Of a stretch of DNA of 64,000 bases, positions 36,764 to 45,100 are shown piece after piece. The DNA comes from Actinoalloteichus_B caeruleus. GTDB lineage: Bacteria; Actinomycetota; Actinomycetes; Mycobacteriales; Pseudonocardiaceae. Position numbers and translations under genes: made by a program. The stretch lies in the NCBI RefSeq assembly GCF_000718005.1, contig NZ_JODV01000018.1, one strand, 5' to 3'. Position 1 is the first letter of the stretch. The number at the start of each line of letters is the position of its first letter. The notes under the pieces were generated by a model. That model was given only the letters and a program-made list of their open reading frames with translations. It had not been told where the DNA came from and searched no databases.

Positions 36764-37615
36764 TCAGGCGCTGCCCAGCGAGCCCAGCTCGGCGGTCAAT
36801 GCCGCGTGCTCGATCCGCTCCCGCGCCCGGAACATCGCGGCGACGATGTCGGCCTCACGGGCCGGGGTGAGCCGGGCCACCGGCACCGAGGCGCTGATCG
36901 CGTCGCTCGCCGGTGTCGAGTAGCGCAGCGGCATCGCGAAGCAGTGCAGGCCCAGGCTGTTCTCCTGCCGGTCGATCGCATACCCCCGTTCACGCGCGGC
37001 CGCGAGGTCGCGTTCGAGGGCGGCCCGGTCCGTGCGCGTGTGCTCGGTCAACGCGGTCAGTTCGGCCGGCAGGTGCTCCGCGAGCTCGGGGGCGGGCAGT
37101 TCCGCCAGCAGGGCCTTGCCCAGGGCGGTCGAGTAGGCCGGCAGTCGGCGACCGACCCGGCTGTGCGGCCGCAGGTACTGGCTCGACGCCCGGGTCACCA
37201 GGTACACCACGTCCTCGCCCGCCAGCCGCCCGAAGTGGAACGTCTCGTCGAGGAGTTCGCCCAGCGAGTCCAGCACCGGTTTGGCGACCCGCACGTGGGC
37301 GTCGGTGTCCAGGTAGGTGGTGCCCGCGAGGAGGGCGCGGATGCCGATGGCGTACAGCGCCCCCGAGGCGTCGGTGCGCACCCAGCCGTGCTTCACCAGC
37401 GTCCGCAGCAGGGCGTGGCAGCTGCTCCGGGGCATTCCCAGCGCCTCGCTGAGTTCCCGGAGCCGGGCGGGGCGGTTCTGGCGCGCGGCGAGGAGTTCCA
37501 GGAGCTCGAGGGTGCGTGCCGCCGACTTCACCTCCCGGACGCCCCCGCTCCGCTCCGGCGCCCCGGGCGCGTCGCCCTCGCCGCCGCGTCCGGGCACGCC
37601 GGTGTGGTCTGACAT
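36764..37615 (-). CDS. IclR family transcriptional regulator
   Basis: A 283-residue IclR-type regulator. After a 28-residue Gly/Pro-rich leader, the winged helix runs at about 30-95 (SAARTLELLELLAARQNRPA, LSEALGMPRSSCHALLRTL). The effector domain follows with VYLVTRASSQYLRPHSRVGRRLPAYSTALGKALLA and an RGYAIDRQENSLGLHCFAMPL segment typical of the family. GAGGAGG precedes ATG 37615. It sits upstream of the second dehydratase/dehydrogenase pair. The shared palindrome suggests it controls both that pair and the ABC importer. The effector is unknown, plausibly an acid sugar or its oxo-product. Confidence 0.93.
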   Translation of the reverse strand: MSDHTGVPGRGGEGDAPGAPERSGGVREVKSAARTLELLELLAARQNRPARLRELSEALGMPRSSCHALLRTLVKHGWVRTDASGALYAIGIRALLAGTTYLDTDAHVRVAKPVLDSLGELLDETFHFGRLAGEDVVYLVTRASSQYLRPHSRVGRRLPAYSTALGKALLAELPAPELAEHLPAELTALTEHTRTDRAALERDLAAARERGYAIDRQENSLGLHCFAMPLRYSTPASDAISASVPVARLTPAREADIVAAMFRARERIEHAALTAELGSLGSA

Positions 37616-37637
37616 CGGAGCCTCCTCGCCCATTCGC

Positions 37638-37650
37638 GTCCGATCTGGAC
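37638..37650. promoter_or_regulatory. Small perfect inverted repeat upstream of iclR
   Basis: GTCC (37638-37641) and GGAC (37647-37650) flank GATCT, 23 bp upstream of the IclR start codon. The arms resemble the ends of the 16-bp elements, so autoregulation is possible. The evidence is weak. Confidence 0.3.
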
Positions 37651-38069
37651 ATCCGGCGACCGTCGGACGCAGCCGGTAACGCTACCGGGAGCCGCCCGCG
37701 GAGTCGGCCGCGCGGGCGCTGGGCCGGTGGGGGTGGTTGGCCGGGGTTGAGCCCTGGCGGGTCGTGGTCCCGCCCCGGGAGGGGAGGCGGTCCCCACGCG
37801 GACTGCTGGGGCTCGTGGTCACTGCCCCGAGGTCGTCCCGGCGGCGGGGTCAGGTGCCCGGTCGGTGGCCATGACGGCGTGCGGGCCGCCACGCCTGCTC
37901 GCTCTCCTCGAGGTCAGGAGACGGTGAACGCCGGGTTCGAGGCCCTTCGGTGGTGGAGGCTGCGGAACACCGGCGGGATGGGAGGGAGTGAGCGCAAGGG
38001 ACGACCTGCCGAGGGGAACTCCGAGCCCAGCGGCCGCGGCGCTGGCCACCCGATGCGAATGTGTTTATC

Positions 38070-38098
38070 GCAAGTGATAGCTTGCTTTTTGCAAGTGA
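38070..38098. repeat. Overlapping inverted repeats in an AT-rich island
   Basis: GCAAGTGATAGCTTGC (38070-38085) and CTTGCTTTTTGCAAG (38081-38095) are perfect dyads that share the central CTTGC. GCAAGTGA recurs at 38070 and 38091, 21 bp apart. The stretch 38050-38100 is unusually AT-rich. It looks like an operator or promoter region. The rest of 37651-38221 shows no gene. Confidence 0.7.
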
Positions 38099-38221
38099 CG
38101 ATGCGGGGGCTTCGTGCGGTACGGCATCCCCGGTGGCGGCGCGACCGGGCTCCGCCACCGGGGCGCCGGGTGCCGCGCCGGCTGGGCGTCCCCCGCCCCG
38201 ACGAGGGTGGAGTGGTGAGTG

Positions 38222-38779
38222 ATGGGCAGGATCGTGGTGACGGAGTTCCTCACCCTGGACGGCAGGATGAGCGGCCCCGGCAATGACCAGAGCTGGGTGA
38301 CCGAGACGTTCGACGGCGACATGGACGAGGAGACACTCGCCCAACAACGCACCGTGGACCTGATCCTGCTCGGCAGGGTCACGTACCAGGAGCTGGCTGG
38401 CTACTGGCCGACCGTGCGCACCGACCACCCCGAGATCACCCGGCACATGAACGACACCCCGAAGGCCGTGGTGTCGACGACCCTCGACCGCGCGCCGTGG
38501 GGTGATCACGCTCCCGCTCGTGTCCTCACCGACCTGCGGCGGGAGACCGTCGCCGCCGTGAAGCGCGAGGTGGCGGGTGACATCGCGGTCATCGGCAGCG
38601 CCGGCGTCGTCGCGGAACTCGCCGCCCTGGACCTCGTCGACGAGTACAAACTCATGCTGCACCCCGTCGTCCTCGGTGCCGGCGCACCGCTGTTCGAGAA
38701 CCTCGACCGACGGCGGTTCACGCACACGAGGACCCGCGCTCTCGCCAACGGGGTCGTGGTCCTGCACTACGCGGCCTGA
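38222..38779 (+). CDS. Dihydrofolate reductase-like / RibD C-terminal domain reductase
   Basis: A 185-residue protein of the RibD_C (DHFR-like) family. It begins GRIVVTEFLTLDGRMSGPG, followed by DLILLGRVTYQELAGYWP, KAVVSTTLDRAPWG, IAVIGSAGVVAELAALDLVDEY and VVLGAGAPLFE, all hallmark strands. These NADPH-dependent enzymes are abundant in actinomycetes and mostly lack known substrates; a true folate role is unlikely. ATG 38222 follows GGAGTGG. An unusual operator-like repeat lies 125-150 bp upstream, and a regulator for it is not evident nearby. Confidence 0.9.
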   Translation: MGRIVVTEFLTLDGRMSGPGNDQSWVTETFDGDMDEETLAQQRTVDLILLGRVTYQELAGYWPTVRTDHPEITRHMNDTPKAVVSTTLDRAPWGDHAPARVLTDLRRETVAAVKREVAGDIAVIGSAGVVAELAALDLVDEYKLMLHPVVLGAGAPLFENLDRRRFTHTRTRALANGVVVLHYAA

Positions 38780-38926
38780 CCGGCCACCCGCGACGCCGAA
38801 CATCGAAGCCCGAGGGTTCCACGACCAGACGGCGCCGGTGACGTCCCGGTGGCCGGGCCGGGCGATCGACGACGCCGAGGTGGCGGAGCGGGTCCCCGGC
38901 GGATCGCCGTTCGCGGGTGCCCGAGA

Positions 38927-39679
38927 TCAGCGACGGCGACCGCGACGGCCCGACGCGCGGGGTGCCCGGCGGGGACCTCCGCCCTTCCGGTTGCCGGCCG
39001 CCGGCGTCCGGCGTTCCCGACGATCGGTCGTGCCGCGTTCCCGCTTCGCCGGGGCCGGCTCCGCCTGGGGCACCCCCCGGCTGCTGTTGACGGTGCGCCC
39101 GCGCACGACCCCGATGAACCGCTCCATCAGATCGGTGGTCTCGACGTCCAACCACACCAACGCCACCCCCGACTCGGGTGCGTCGGAGACCGGGCGCCAG
39201 GTCAGGTCCTTGCGGTGGTGGAGACGGGCGAGTGACTGCGGGACCACGAGGAGTCCGTCACCGGCCGCCACGCGCTCGAACGCGCCCGCGGTGGTCGCCG
39301 GCCGCTCACCCGCGACCCGCCCCGGTGGGCGTTCCCACTCCAGCACGTCGTCCTGGGGGTGCAGCAGGACCTCGTCGGCCAGGTCGCCGCTCGACACCAC
39401 CTCGGCGGCGGCCACGAAGTGCTCCTTCGGCACGACCACCACCGAGGTCTCCGAGTACAGGGGGATCGCGTGCAGGCCGGTGCGGTCGACGGGCAACCTG
39501 GTGACGGCCGCGTCCGCCCCGCCGTCCCGCACCAGTTCCACGGCGTCCGGGACGTCGACGGGGAGCACGGCCAAGGTGACCTCGGGGAAGCGTTCCTCCC
39601 AGATCCGCGCCCACTTGCCCGGGGTGACTCCCGGTACGTGCGCCAGTCTGAACGAGTGAGGTGCCTCCGGTACTGCCAC
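38927..39679 (-). CDS. LysR substrate-binding-domain protein without HTH
   Basis: A 250-residue protein that consists of a LysR-type effector-binding fold at residues about 8-195 (FRLAHVPGVTPGKWARIW, LPVDRTGLHAIPLYSETSVVVVPKEH, AAGDGLLVVPQSLARLHH) followed by a basic, probably disordered tail of about 50 residues rich in Arg, Gly and Pro. No helix-turn-helix precedes it, and none is encoded upstream, where the DUF5997 gene diverges. The pair recurs in actinomycetes as far as I know. GTG 39679 lies 6 bp from a TAACCT element, so it is probably leaderless. It may be a ligand sensor whose tail contacts nucleic acid or a partner; that is inference. Confidence 0.88.
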   Translation of the reverse strand: MAVPEAPHSFRLAHVPGVTPGKWARIWEERFPEVTLAVLPVDVPDAVELVRDGGADAAVTRLPVDRTGLHAIPLYSETSVVVVPKEHFVAAAEVVSSGDLADEVLLHPQDDVLEWERPPGRVAGERPATTAGAFERVAAGDGLLVVPQSLARLHHRKDLTWRPVSDAPESGVALVWLDVETTDLMERFIGVVRGRTVNSSRGVPQAEPAPAKRERGTTDRRERRTPAAGNRKGGGPRRAPRASGRRGRRR

Positions 39680-39737
39680 GGCGCCAGGTTACCGGGCGTG
39701 ACCGCGCTCGCCCCAGGCGCTCGTTATCCTGGCGGGT
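39680..39737. promoter_or_regulatory. Compact divergent promoter for two leaderless genes
   Basis: On the minus strand TAACCT (39686-39691) stands 6 bp before GTG 39679. On the plus strand TATCCT (39725-39730) stands 7 bp before ATG 39738. Only 58 bp separate the two start codons, and neither has a ribosome binding site. Confidence 0.5.
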
Positions 39738-40127
39738 ATGACGGCACGGAAGACCCCGCAGACGATGAAGCCCGCCACCGCGGCGAAGAAGCTGGGGGTC
39801 TACCTCGACGCGACCCCAGCCGAGTTCCAGGAGGGGGTCGTCTCGCGGGACGAGCTGAACGCGCTCCAGGCCGATCCGCCGGACTGGCTGCGTGACCTGC
39901 GGCGCGACGGACCGCACCCCCGGCCCGTGGTGGCCGCCCGGCTCGGCGTCTCCATCAGCGGCCTCGCCAGGGCCGGGATCACCGACGCGCTCACCACGGC
40001 GGACATCAACCAGCTCCGGAGCGACAACCCCGACTGGCTCCAGCGGGAACGGGAGATCCGGGCGGAGACCCGGATGGAGGAGCAGCGCCTGCGGGAGCGG
40101 GACGCCGAGGACGGCTCCCGCCGCTGA
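39738..40127 (+). CDS. DUF5997 family protein
   Basis: A 129-residue protein matching the DUF5997 pattern almost throughout: TMKPATAAKKLGVYL, ATPAEFQEGVVSRDELN, PPDWLRDLRRDGPHPRPVVA and ARLGVSISGLARAGITDALT. It is helical, charged, soluble and of unknown function; the phrase LGVSISGLARAGI may be a helix-turn-helix-like element. It is divergent from the LysR effector-domain gene, an association that suggests the two work together, for instance a DNA-binding part and a sensor part encoded separately. It is probably translated from a leaderless message. Confidence 0.88.
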   Translation: MTARKTPQTMKPATAAKKLGVYLDATPAEFQEGVVSRDELNALQADPPDWLRDLRRDGPHPRPVVAARLGVSISGLARAGITDALTTADINQLRSDNPDWLQREREIRAETRMEEQRLRERDAEDGSRR

Positions 40128-40179
40128 CCACCGGCCGGCACCGGCGCGAGCTGGGGCATCACCGGCCGCGCGGCACCGT

Positions 40180-40700
40180 CGTCGTGCGCGTTCGTCGAGC
40201 GGGTAGGGGAGTTCGACCGCCAGCTCCGCCACCGTCACGTCCGCCGGAGTTCCGATCGAGAGCACGGGGTGCTGAACCTCGACAGCACCCCGTACGGGCT
40301 CCTGACCCGCGGCGTTACCCGGATGGGGCCCGACGCGAGGTCGGCGGTGCCCGCCGACGGCTCGTCCGGCTCCGTCGTCGGGTAGGACGGGACCTCCTCG
40401 AGGAAGCCCCGGAGCCGGGGCCCCGGACGGCCTCACCTGACGGGCGAGCCGGTCCAGCAGGAACCGGCGGACCCGCGCGAGGTCGACCAGGCGGGTCGCC
40501 AGCCCCTCCGGGCCGAGCGTGAGCCGGAAGACGTTCGTCGTCGGGCCCAGCGGGGTCGCCGGGACCCCGTCCGTCGGCACGCCCGCCCTGGCGTTCCCGC
40601 TGACCACGTTCCAGTACCGGTCCACGACCACGGGCGGGTGAGGATCGTGGGCGCGCGGCAGCGTCGCGAGAGCGGCCCGGCGCGGGGCCAGCTCGCCGGT
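40180..40700 (-). pseudogene. Decayed MmyB-type XRE regulator (ligand-binding part only)
   Basis: On the minus strand, 40694 to about 40425 reads like the MmyB ligand-binding domain: ELAPRRAALATL, HDPHPPVVVDRYWNVV, TTNVFRLTLGPEGLATRLVD and FLLDRLARQVR. The match then continues one frame over as LRGFLEEVPSYPTTEPDEPS and PYGVLSRFSTP, and returns to the first frame as LSIGTPADVTVAELAVE and PYPLDERAR, ending near 40182. Two compensating frameshifts and the complete loss of the N-terminal XRE helix-turn-helix make it a pseudogene. The remaining bases 40128-40179 and 40701-40936 show nothing further. Confidence 0.8.
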
Positions 40701-40936
40701 CACCGACGAGCCCACCCCAGACACGCCGCCCCCGAGGAGGGGTGGCCGGGCGGGTGTGACCGACCCGCCCGCCGGTTCCGTCGGGCGTACCGCCGTGCCC
40801 ACCCGCCAGGCTCAGCTCGACTCCGGGGCGGCCGGGGGTAGCGGAGATCGCGTGGTCGGTGGTCGGTGGTCGGTGGTGGAGCGTCGCGCGAGGTGGCGGC
40901 CCTCCGGCGCTCTGGGTGAGGCGCGCCCGGCCCGGA

Positions 40937-41575
40937 TCAGCTGGTGGGGCGGTCAGCCGGCGCCGTCACCTCGCCCACCACCAGGCGGAGCGCCGCCCGC
41001 GCGTGGCGTCGTGCCTCGGCGGGGGAGGGAGCGGCGGTCAGCCCGAGGAGTCGGCGTCGGTGCGGTTCGCCCAGCAGCAGGCCGAACAGCGCCTCGGCGC
41101 GACCGTCCGCCGCGGCGTCCGGTGGTGTGCCCTCGGCGTCGAGCAGTGCTGAGAGGAGTTCGATGTAGCCGAGGGGGCCGCTGGCGTAGAAGCGCTCGGC
41201 CAGACGCGGGAACTGGGGGGCCTCGGCGATCATGAGGCGGTGCAGTCCGACCGCCTCGTCGGAGTGCAGCACGAGGACGAGGCGGGTGGCCACGTCGGTC
41301 AGCGACTCGTCCTCCGCCGTGAGCTGGGCGAGCGCGCTCACGCGGAACCGTTCCACCGCGGCGGTGAACACCTCGGCCTTGTCGCCGAAGTAGGTGTAGA
41401 TGGTGCGCTTCGTCACGCGGGCGGCCGCCGCGAGTTCGTCGATCGAGGTCTGGCCGAACCCCTTGGCCACGAAGAGGCTCACCGCCGCGTCGAGGACCTG
41501 GTCTCGCCGGCGCTCGCGTTCCTCCTGGGTGGGACGGCCACGCTTGGGCCGTCCCGTCGCCTCCACGTGCGTCAT
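40937..41575 (-). CDS. TetR family regulator of the 2-oxoacid dehydrogenase operon
   Basis: A 212-residue TetR-type regulator. After a basic leader (TGRPKRGRPTQEERERRRDQ) the helix-turn-helix reads VLDAAVSLFVAKGFGQTSI, ELAAAARVTKRTIYTYFGDKAEVF. The helical ligand domain contains LHRLMIAEAPQFPRLAERFY, typical of the AcrR/AefR-like group. ATG 41575 has an AAGGG site. It is divergent from the E1alpha gene, and a 26-bp palindrome with TATAAT lies between them, so it most likely represses both. The ligand is unknown. Confidence 0.93.
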   Translation of the reverse strand: MTHVEATGRPKRGRPTQEERERRRDQVLDAAVSLFVAKGFGQTSIDELAAAARVTKRTIYTYFGDKAEVFTAAVERFRVSALAQLTAEDESLTDVATRLVLVLHSDEAVGLHRLMIAEAPQFPRLAERFYASGPLGYIELLSALLDAEGTPPDAAADGRAEALFGLLLGEPHRRRLLGLTAAPSPAEARRHARAALRLVVGEVTAPADRPTS

Positions 41576-41627
41576 CGCATGCCCTTCGTCATCACCGTGC
41601 CGGAGTCGGCGGCCTGACCCACATCCT

Positions 41628-41653
41628 ATAATGATACGAAATAGTGTCATTAT
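41628..41653. promoter_or_regulatory. 26-bp palindromic TetR operator overlapping a consensus -10
   Basis: ATAATGATAC (41628-41637) and GTGTCATTAT (41644-41653) are complementary at 9 of 10 positions around a 6-bp centre. A perfect TATAAT occupies 41627-41632. It lies between the divergent TetR and E1alpha genes and is strongly AT-rich against its surroundings. Confidence 0.85.
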
Positions 41654-41712
41654 CTGCGGGTTCCGCCACACCCGGCGCGGAGCCCGCCAGGGCACGAAGC
41701 GAGGAGTACACG

Positions 41713-42804
41713 ATGGCCAAGCGCAGGCCCACCGTGCGCGAACCGCGAGGGCAGCACGGCCCGGCGGGGGAGGACGCCGCCACCGACGGCGGCCAGCGGC
41801 GGGAGTTCTACCGGCGGATGGTGTTCATCCGCCGGTTCGAGGAGCGCGCGGCGCGCGCGTACACCCAGGCCGAGATCGGCGGCTACTGCCACCTGAACCT
41901 CGGAGAGGAGGCGACCGTCGTGGGCCTGATGTCGGCCCTGGAACAGACGGACTACCTCTTCACCAACTACCGCGAGCACGGCTACGCCCTCGCTCGGGGC
42001 GTCGCGGCAGGGCGGGTGATGGCGGAGCTCTACGGCCGCCGCGACGGTGTCTCGAAGGGATGGGGCGGTTCGATGCACCTCTTCGACGGGAACGCCCGGC
42101 TGCTCGGGGGATACGGCATCGTCGGTGGACAGCTCCCCCTGGCCACCGGAGCGGCCCTCGCCATCGACTACCGGGGCGGCGACGAGGCCGTCGCCTGCGT
42201 CATGGGCGACGGAACGACCAACATCGGCGCGTTCCACGAATCCCTCAACATCGCGGCCCTGTGGAACCTGCCCGTCGTCTACGTCGTCGTGAACAACGGC
42301 CTCGGTATGGGCACCACGGTGGAGAAGGCCTCCGGCGAACCGGAACTCCACCGCAAGGCCGCCTCCTACCGGATGTCCTCGGCCCGCGTGGACGGCAACG
42401 ACCCGGTCGCGGTGCGCGAGGCGATGCTCAGCGCCCTCGCGAGCGCCCGGTCCGGGCGGCCCTTCCTCCTGGAGGCGGTCAGCTCACGCCTGAAGGGGCA
42501 CTCCGTCGTCGACCCCGCCAAGTACCGCACCCGTGAGGAGGTGGAGGCGCTCAGGACCAGCGATCCCGTCGCCGCCCTCGCGTTCCGACTGCGGGACGAG
42601 GGCGAATTGACCGACGAGGCGATCGCCGAGATCGACGCCGAGGCCACCAGCGCGGTCGCCTTCGCCGAGGCCAGTCCGGCGCCATCCGTGGACACGCTGT
42701 TCGACTACACCTACGCGACGCCGGTTCCCAACGACTCCCGGCGGCTACCGGGACAACCCCTGTTCGAACCAGCGCCCCTCCCGAGGATCGGAGCTGACCG
42801 GTGA
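41713..42804 (+). CDS. Thiamine-dependent 2-oxoacid (pyruvate/acetoin-type) dehydrogenase E1 alpha
   Basis: A 363-residue E1 alpha subunit. After a 30-residue leader it has FYRRMVFIRRFEERAARAY, the substrate-site region LFTNYREHGYALARGV, KGWGGSMHLFD and the thiamine-diphosphate motif GDGTTNIGAFHESLN ending in VVVNNGLGMGT. SSRLKGHSVVDPAKYR contains the conserved phosphorylation-loop-like region. GAGGAG precedes the ATG. It heads a three-gene operon with overlapping starts. The sequence fits pyruvate or acetoin dehydrogenase; the two cannot be separated with confidence here. It is controlled by the divergent TetR gene. Confidence 0.92.
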   Translation: MAKRRPTVREPRGQHGPAGEDAATDGGQRREFYRRMVFIRRFEERAARAYTQAEIGGYCHLNLGEEATVVGLMSALEQTDYLFTNYREHGYALARGVAAGRVMAELYGRRDGVSKGWGGSMHLFDGNARLLGGYGIVGGQLPLATGAALAIDYRGGDEAVACVMGDGTTNIGAFHESLNIAALWNLPVVYVVVNNGLGMGTTVEKASGEPELHRKAASYRMSSARVDGNDPVAVREAMLSALASARSGRPFLLEAVSSRLKGHSVVDPAKYRTREEVEALRTSDPVAALAFRLRDEGELTDEAIAEIDAEATSAVAFAEASPAPSVDTLFDYTYATPVPNDSRRLPGQPLFEPAPLPRIGADR

Positions 42805-43811
42805 GCATCATGACCTACCGCCAGGCGCTCCGCGACACCCTCCGCACCGAGATGCGCAGGGATCCGGACGTGCTGCTCCTCGGCGAGGAGATCGGTGTGT
42901 TCGAGGGCTCCTACAAGATCACGGCCGGGCTGCTCGCCGAGTTCGGCGAGAAGCGCGTGCGCGACACCCCCATCGCCGAGGAGGGGTTCACCGGGGCGGC
43001 CATCGGCGCCGCCATGCTCGGCCTCCGACCGGTCGTGGAGATCATGACCATTAACTTCTCGCTGCTCGCCCTCGACCAGATCGTGAACCACGCCGCCAAG
43101 ATCTACGGCATGTTCGGCGGCCAGGCCCGGGTCCCGCTGGTCATCCGCACCCCGGGAGGTGGCGGCCAGCAACTCGGCGCCACCCACTCGCAGAACATCG
43201 AGCTGTACTACGCGTTCGTGCCGGGGATGAAGGTCGTCGCGCCCTCCAACCCCGCCGATGCCAAGTCGCTGCTGCTGGCGGCGATCCGCGACGACGACCC
43301 CGTTCTGTTCCTCGAGAACCTCGCCCTGTACAACGCGAAGGGCGAGGTGCCGGACGACGACACCCCCGGTGAGATCGGCCGAGCCGCCGTCACCCGCCCG
43401 GGCCGGGACATCACCGTCGTCGCCTACTCCCGGATGGCCGCCGTCGCCCTCACCGTCGCCGAGCGGATGGCCCAGACCGACGGCATCGACATCGAGGTCG
43501 TCGACCTGCGGAGCCTGCGCCCACTCGACCGGGAGACCGTGGTCGACTCCGTCCGCAGGACGCACTGCGCCGTCGTCCTCGAGGACGACTGGCTCACCTA
43601 CGGCATCGGAGCGGAGATCGCGGCCACCATCTCCGACGGCGCCTTCGACTGGCTCGACGCTCCCGTCCGCCGGGTCGCCATGGCCGAAGTCCCGCTCCCC
43701 TACGCCAAGACCCTGGAAACGGCGGCCCTTCCCTCCGCCGACGACGTCACCACCGCCATCCGCCAGACGCTCGCCTCCGTCGGCCGTCGCGCGGGGAAGG
43801 ACATCCCGTGA
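42801..43811 (+). CDS. 2-oxoacid dehydrogenase E1 beta
   Basis: A 336-residue E1 beta subunit that pairs with the upstream product to form the thiamine-dependent decarboxylase. Motifs include TYRQALRDTLRTEMRRDPDV, LLGEEIGVFEGSYKIT, DTPIAEEGFTGAAIGAAMLG with the catalytic-site Glu, QIVNHAAKIYGMFGG and ATHSQNIELYYAFVPGMKVV. The C-terminal transketolase-like domain has VVDLRSLRPLDRETVVDSV. GTG 42801 overlaps the E1 alpha stop by 4 bp, indicating coupled translation. Confidence 0.94.
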   Translation: MSIMTYRQALRDTLRTEMRRDPDVLLLGEEIGVFEGSYKITAGLLAEFGEKRVRDTPIAEEGFTGAAIGAAMLGLRPVVEIMTINFSLLALDQIVNHAAKIYGMFGGQARVPLVIRTPGGGGQQLGATHSQNIELYYAFVPGMKVVAPSNPADAKSLLLAAIRDDDPVLFLENLALYNAKGEVPDDDTPGEIGRAAVTRPGRDITVVAYSRMAAVALTVAERMAQTDGIDIEVVDLRSLRPLDRETVVDSVRRTHCAVVLEDDWLTYGIGAEIAATISDGAFDWLDAPVRRVAMAEVPLPYAKTLETAALPSADDVTTAIRQTLASVGRRAGKDIP

Positions 43812-45100
43812 TCGACATCCTCATGCCCCGCCTCTCCGACACGATGGAGGAAGGCGTCATCGTCGCCTGGCGCAAGAAGCCCGGCGAGGCGGTGGAGATC
43901 GGCGACGTCCTCGTCGAGATCGAGACCGACAAGGCCACCATGGAACACGAGGCCTACGAGGCGGGAACCCTCCACGAGATCCTTCTCCCGGAAGGCGAGA
44001 CGGTGCGCATCGGCACCGTGATCGCCCGGATCGACGACGGCCGGGAACCCCTGGCGGGGACTCCGCCGCGGGACGGCACCAGCCAAGGGAAGCCCCCGGC
44101 ACCCGCCACGAGCGAGCCGCCCATCCCCGAGAGCGGCCCCGCCCCCGCCACCGACCCGGCCCCCACCGAGGGCGGGGCGGCCACCTCCCCACCCGCGCGA
44201 CGCCCGCTCGCCACGCCGCTCGTCCGGCGACTCGCCCGCGACAACGCCATCGACCTGAACGAGATCATCGGCAGCGGGCCGGGGGGTCGGATCATCCGAG
44301 CCGACCTCGACAGGGCGCTGGCCCGAGGCCCCGGGGCGACCGGGCACTCGGTTCCCGCCGGTAGCGGCGGTGCCACCACACCGAACGGCGGCGTTCCCAC
44401 CGGAGCGACCTCGGTCCCCTTCGACACCACTCGGCAGGTCATCAGCAGGAGACTCACCGAGAGCAGCAGCTCGGTCCCGCACTTCTCCGTCACCGCCGTC
44501 GCCGACGTCGAGGAACTCCTCGCTCTGCGGGCGCGGATCAACGCCGAGCTCGACGACGCCGGCCAGGGGAAGGTCAGCCTCAACGACCTCATCGTCCGGG
44601 CCAGCGCCGTCGCCCTCCGGGAACACCCCGGGGTCAACGCCTCCTACTCCGAGGAGGGCCGAGGGGCCACCCTGCTGCACGAGCACGTCAACATCGGGAT
44701 CGCGGTCGCCTCCGACCACGGCCTCGTGGTCCCGGTCATCGCCGACGCCGACCGCATGGCGGTCTCCCGCATCGCCGCCGAGTCCCGGCGGTTGGTGGGG
44801 CTGGCGAAGGACCGCAAGCTGAGCGGCGCGGACATGACCGGCGGCACGTTCACGATCAGCAACCTCGGCATGTACCAGGTGGATAGCTTCACCGCCATCA
44901 TCAACCCACCGGAGGGCGCGATCCTCGCCGTCGGAGCGGCCCTCCCCGAACCCGCGGCGGTCGAGGGCGCCGTCGCGGTGCGCCACCGCATCCGCTGCAC
45001 GCTCTCGGCGGACCACCGCATCATCGACGGCGCTCTCGCCGCGCGGTTCCTGTCCACACTCACCAGCCTGCTCGAACACCCGCTGCGGATCATCGCCTGA
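43808..45100 (+). CDS. 2-oxoacid dehydrogenase E2 (dihydrolipoyl acyltransferase)
   Basis: A 430-residue E2 core protein. Residues 1-78 form one lipoyl domain with Lys42 in ETDKATME. A Pro/Ala-rich linker leads to the peripheral-subunit-binding domain at about 133-172 (ATPLVRRLARDNAIDLNEI, GSGPGGRIIRADLD). The catalytic domain from about 205 ends with SADHRIIDGA, carrying the acyltransferase His and Asp. GTG 43808 overlaps the E1 beta stop by 4 bp. A dihydrolipoamide dehydrogenase (E3) gene is not in the window, so the complex must use one from elsewhere. Confidence 0.94.
   Translation: MIDILMPRLSDTMEEGVIVAWRKKPGEAVEIGDVLVEIETDKATMEHEAYEAGTLHEILLPEGETVRIGTVIARIDDGREPLAGTPPRDGTSQGKPPAPATSEPPIPESGPAPATDPAPTEGGAATSPPARRPLATPLVRRLARDNAIDLNEIIGSGPGGRIIRADLDRALARGPGATGHSVPAGSGGATTPNGGVPTGATSVPFDTTRQVISRRLTESSSSVPHFSVTAVADVEELLALRARINAELDDAGQGKVSLNDLIVRASAVALREHPGVNASYSEEGRGATLLHEHVNIGIAVASDHGLVVPVIADADRMAVSRIAAESRRLVGLAKDRKLSGADMTGGTFTISNLGMYQVDSFTAIINPPEGAILAVGAALPEPAAVEGAVAVRHRIRCTLSADHRIIDGALAARFLSTLTSLLEHPLRIIA

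Noticed and set aside
38065..38382. A minus-strand frame crossing the AT-rich repeat region
   Set aside because: It is antisense to the RibD/DHFR-like gene and lacks a ribosome site or recognisable domain.
40184..40522. A plus-strand 112-residue frame
   Set aside because: It is antisense to the MmyB-like pseudogene and consists of Arg/Pro-rich sequence without a domain.
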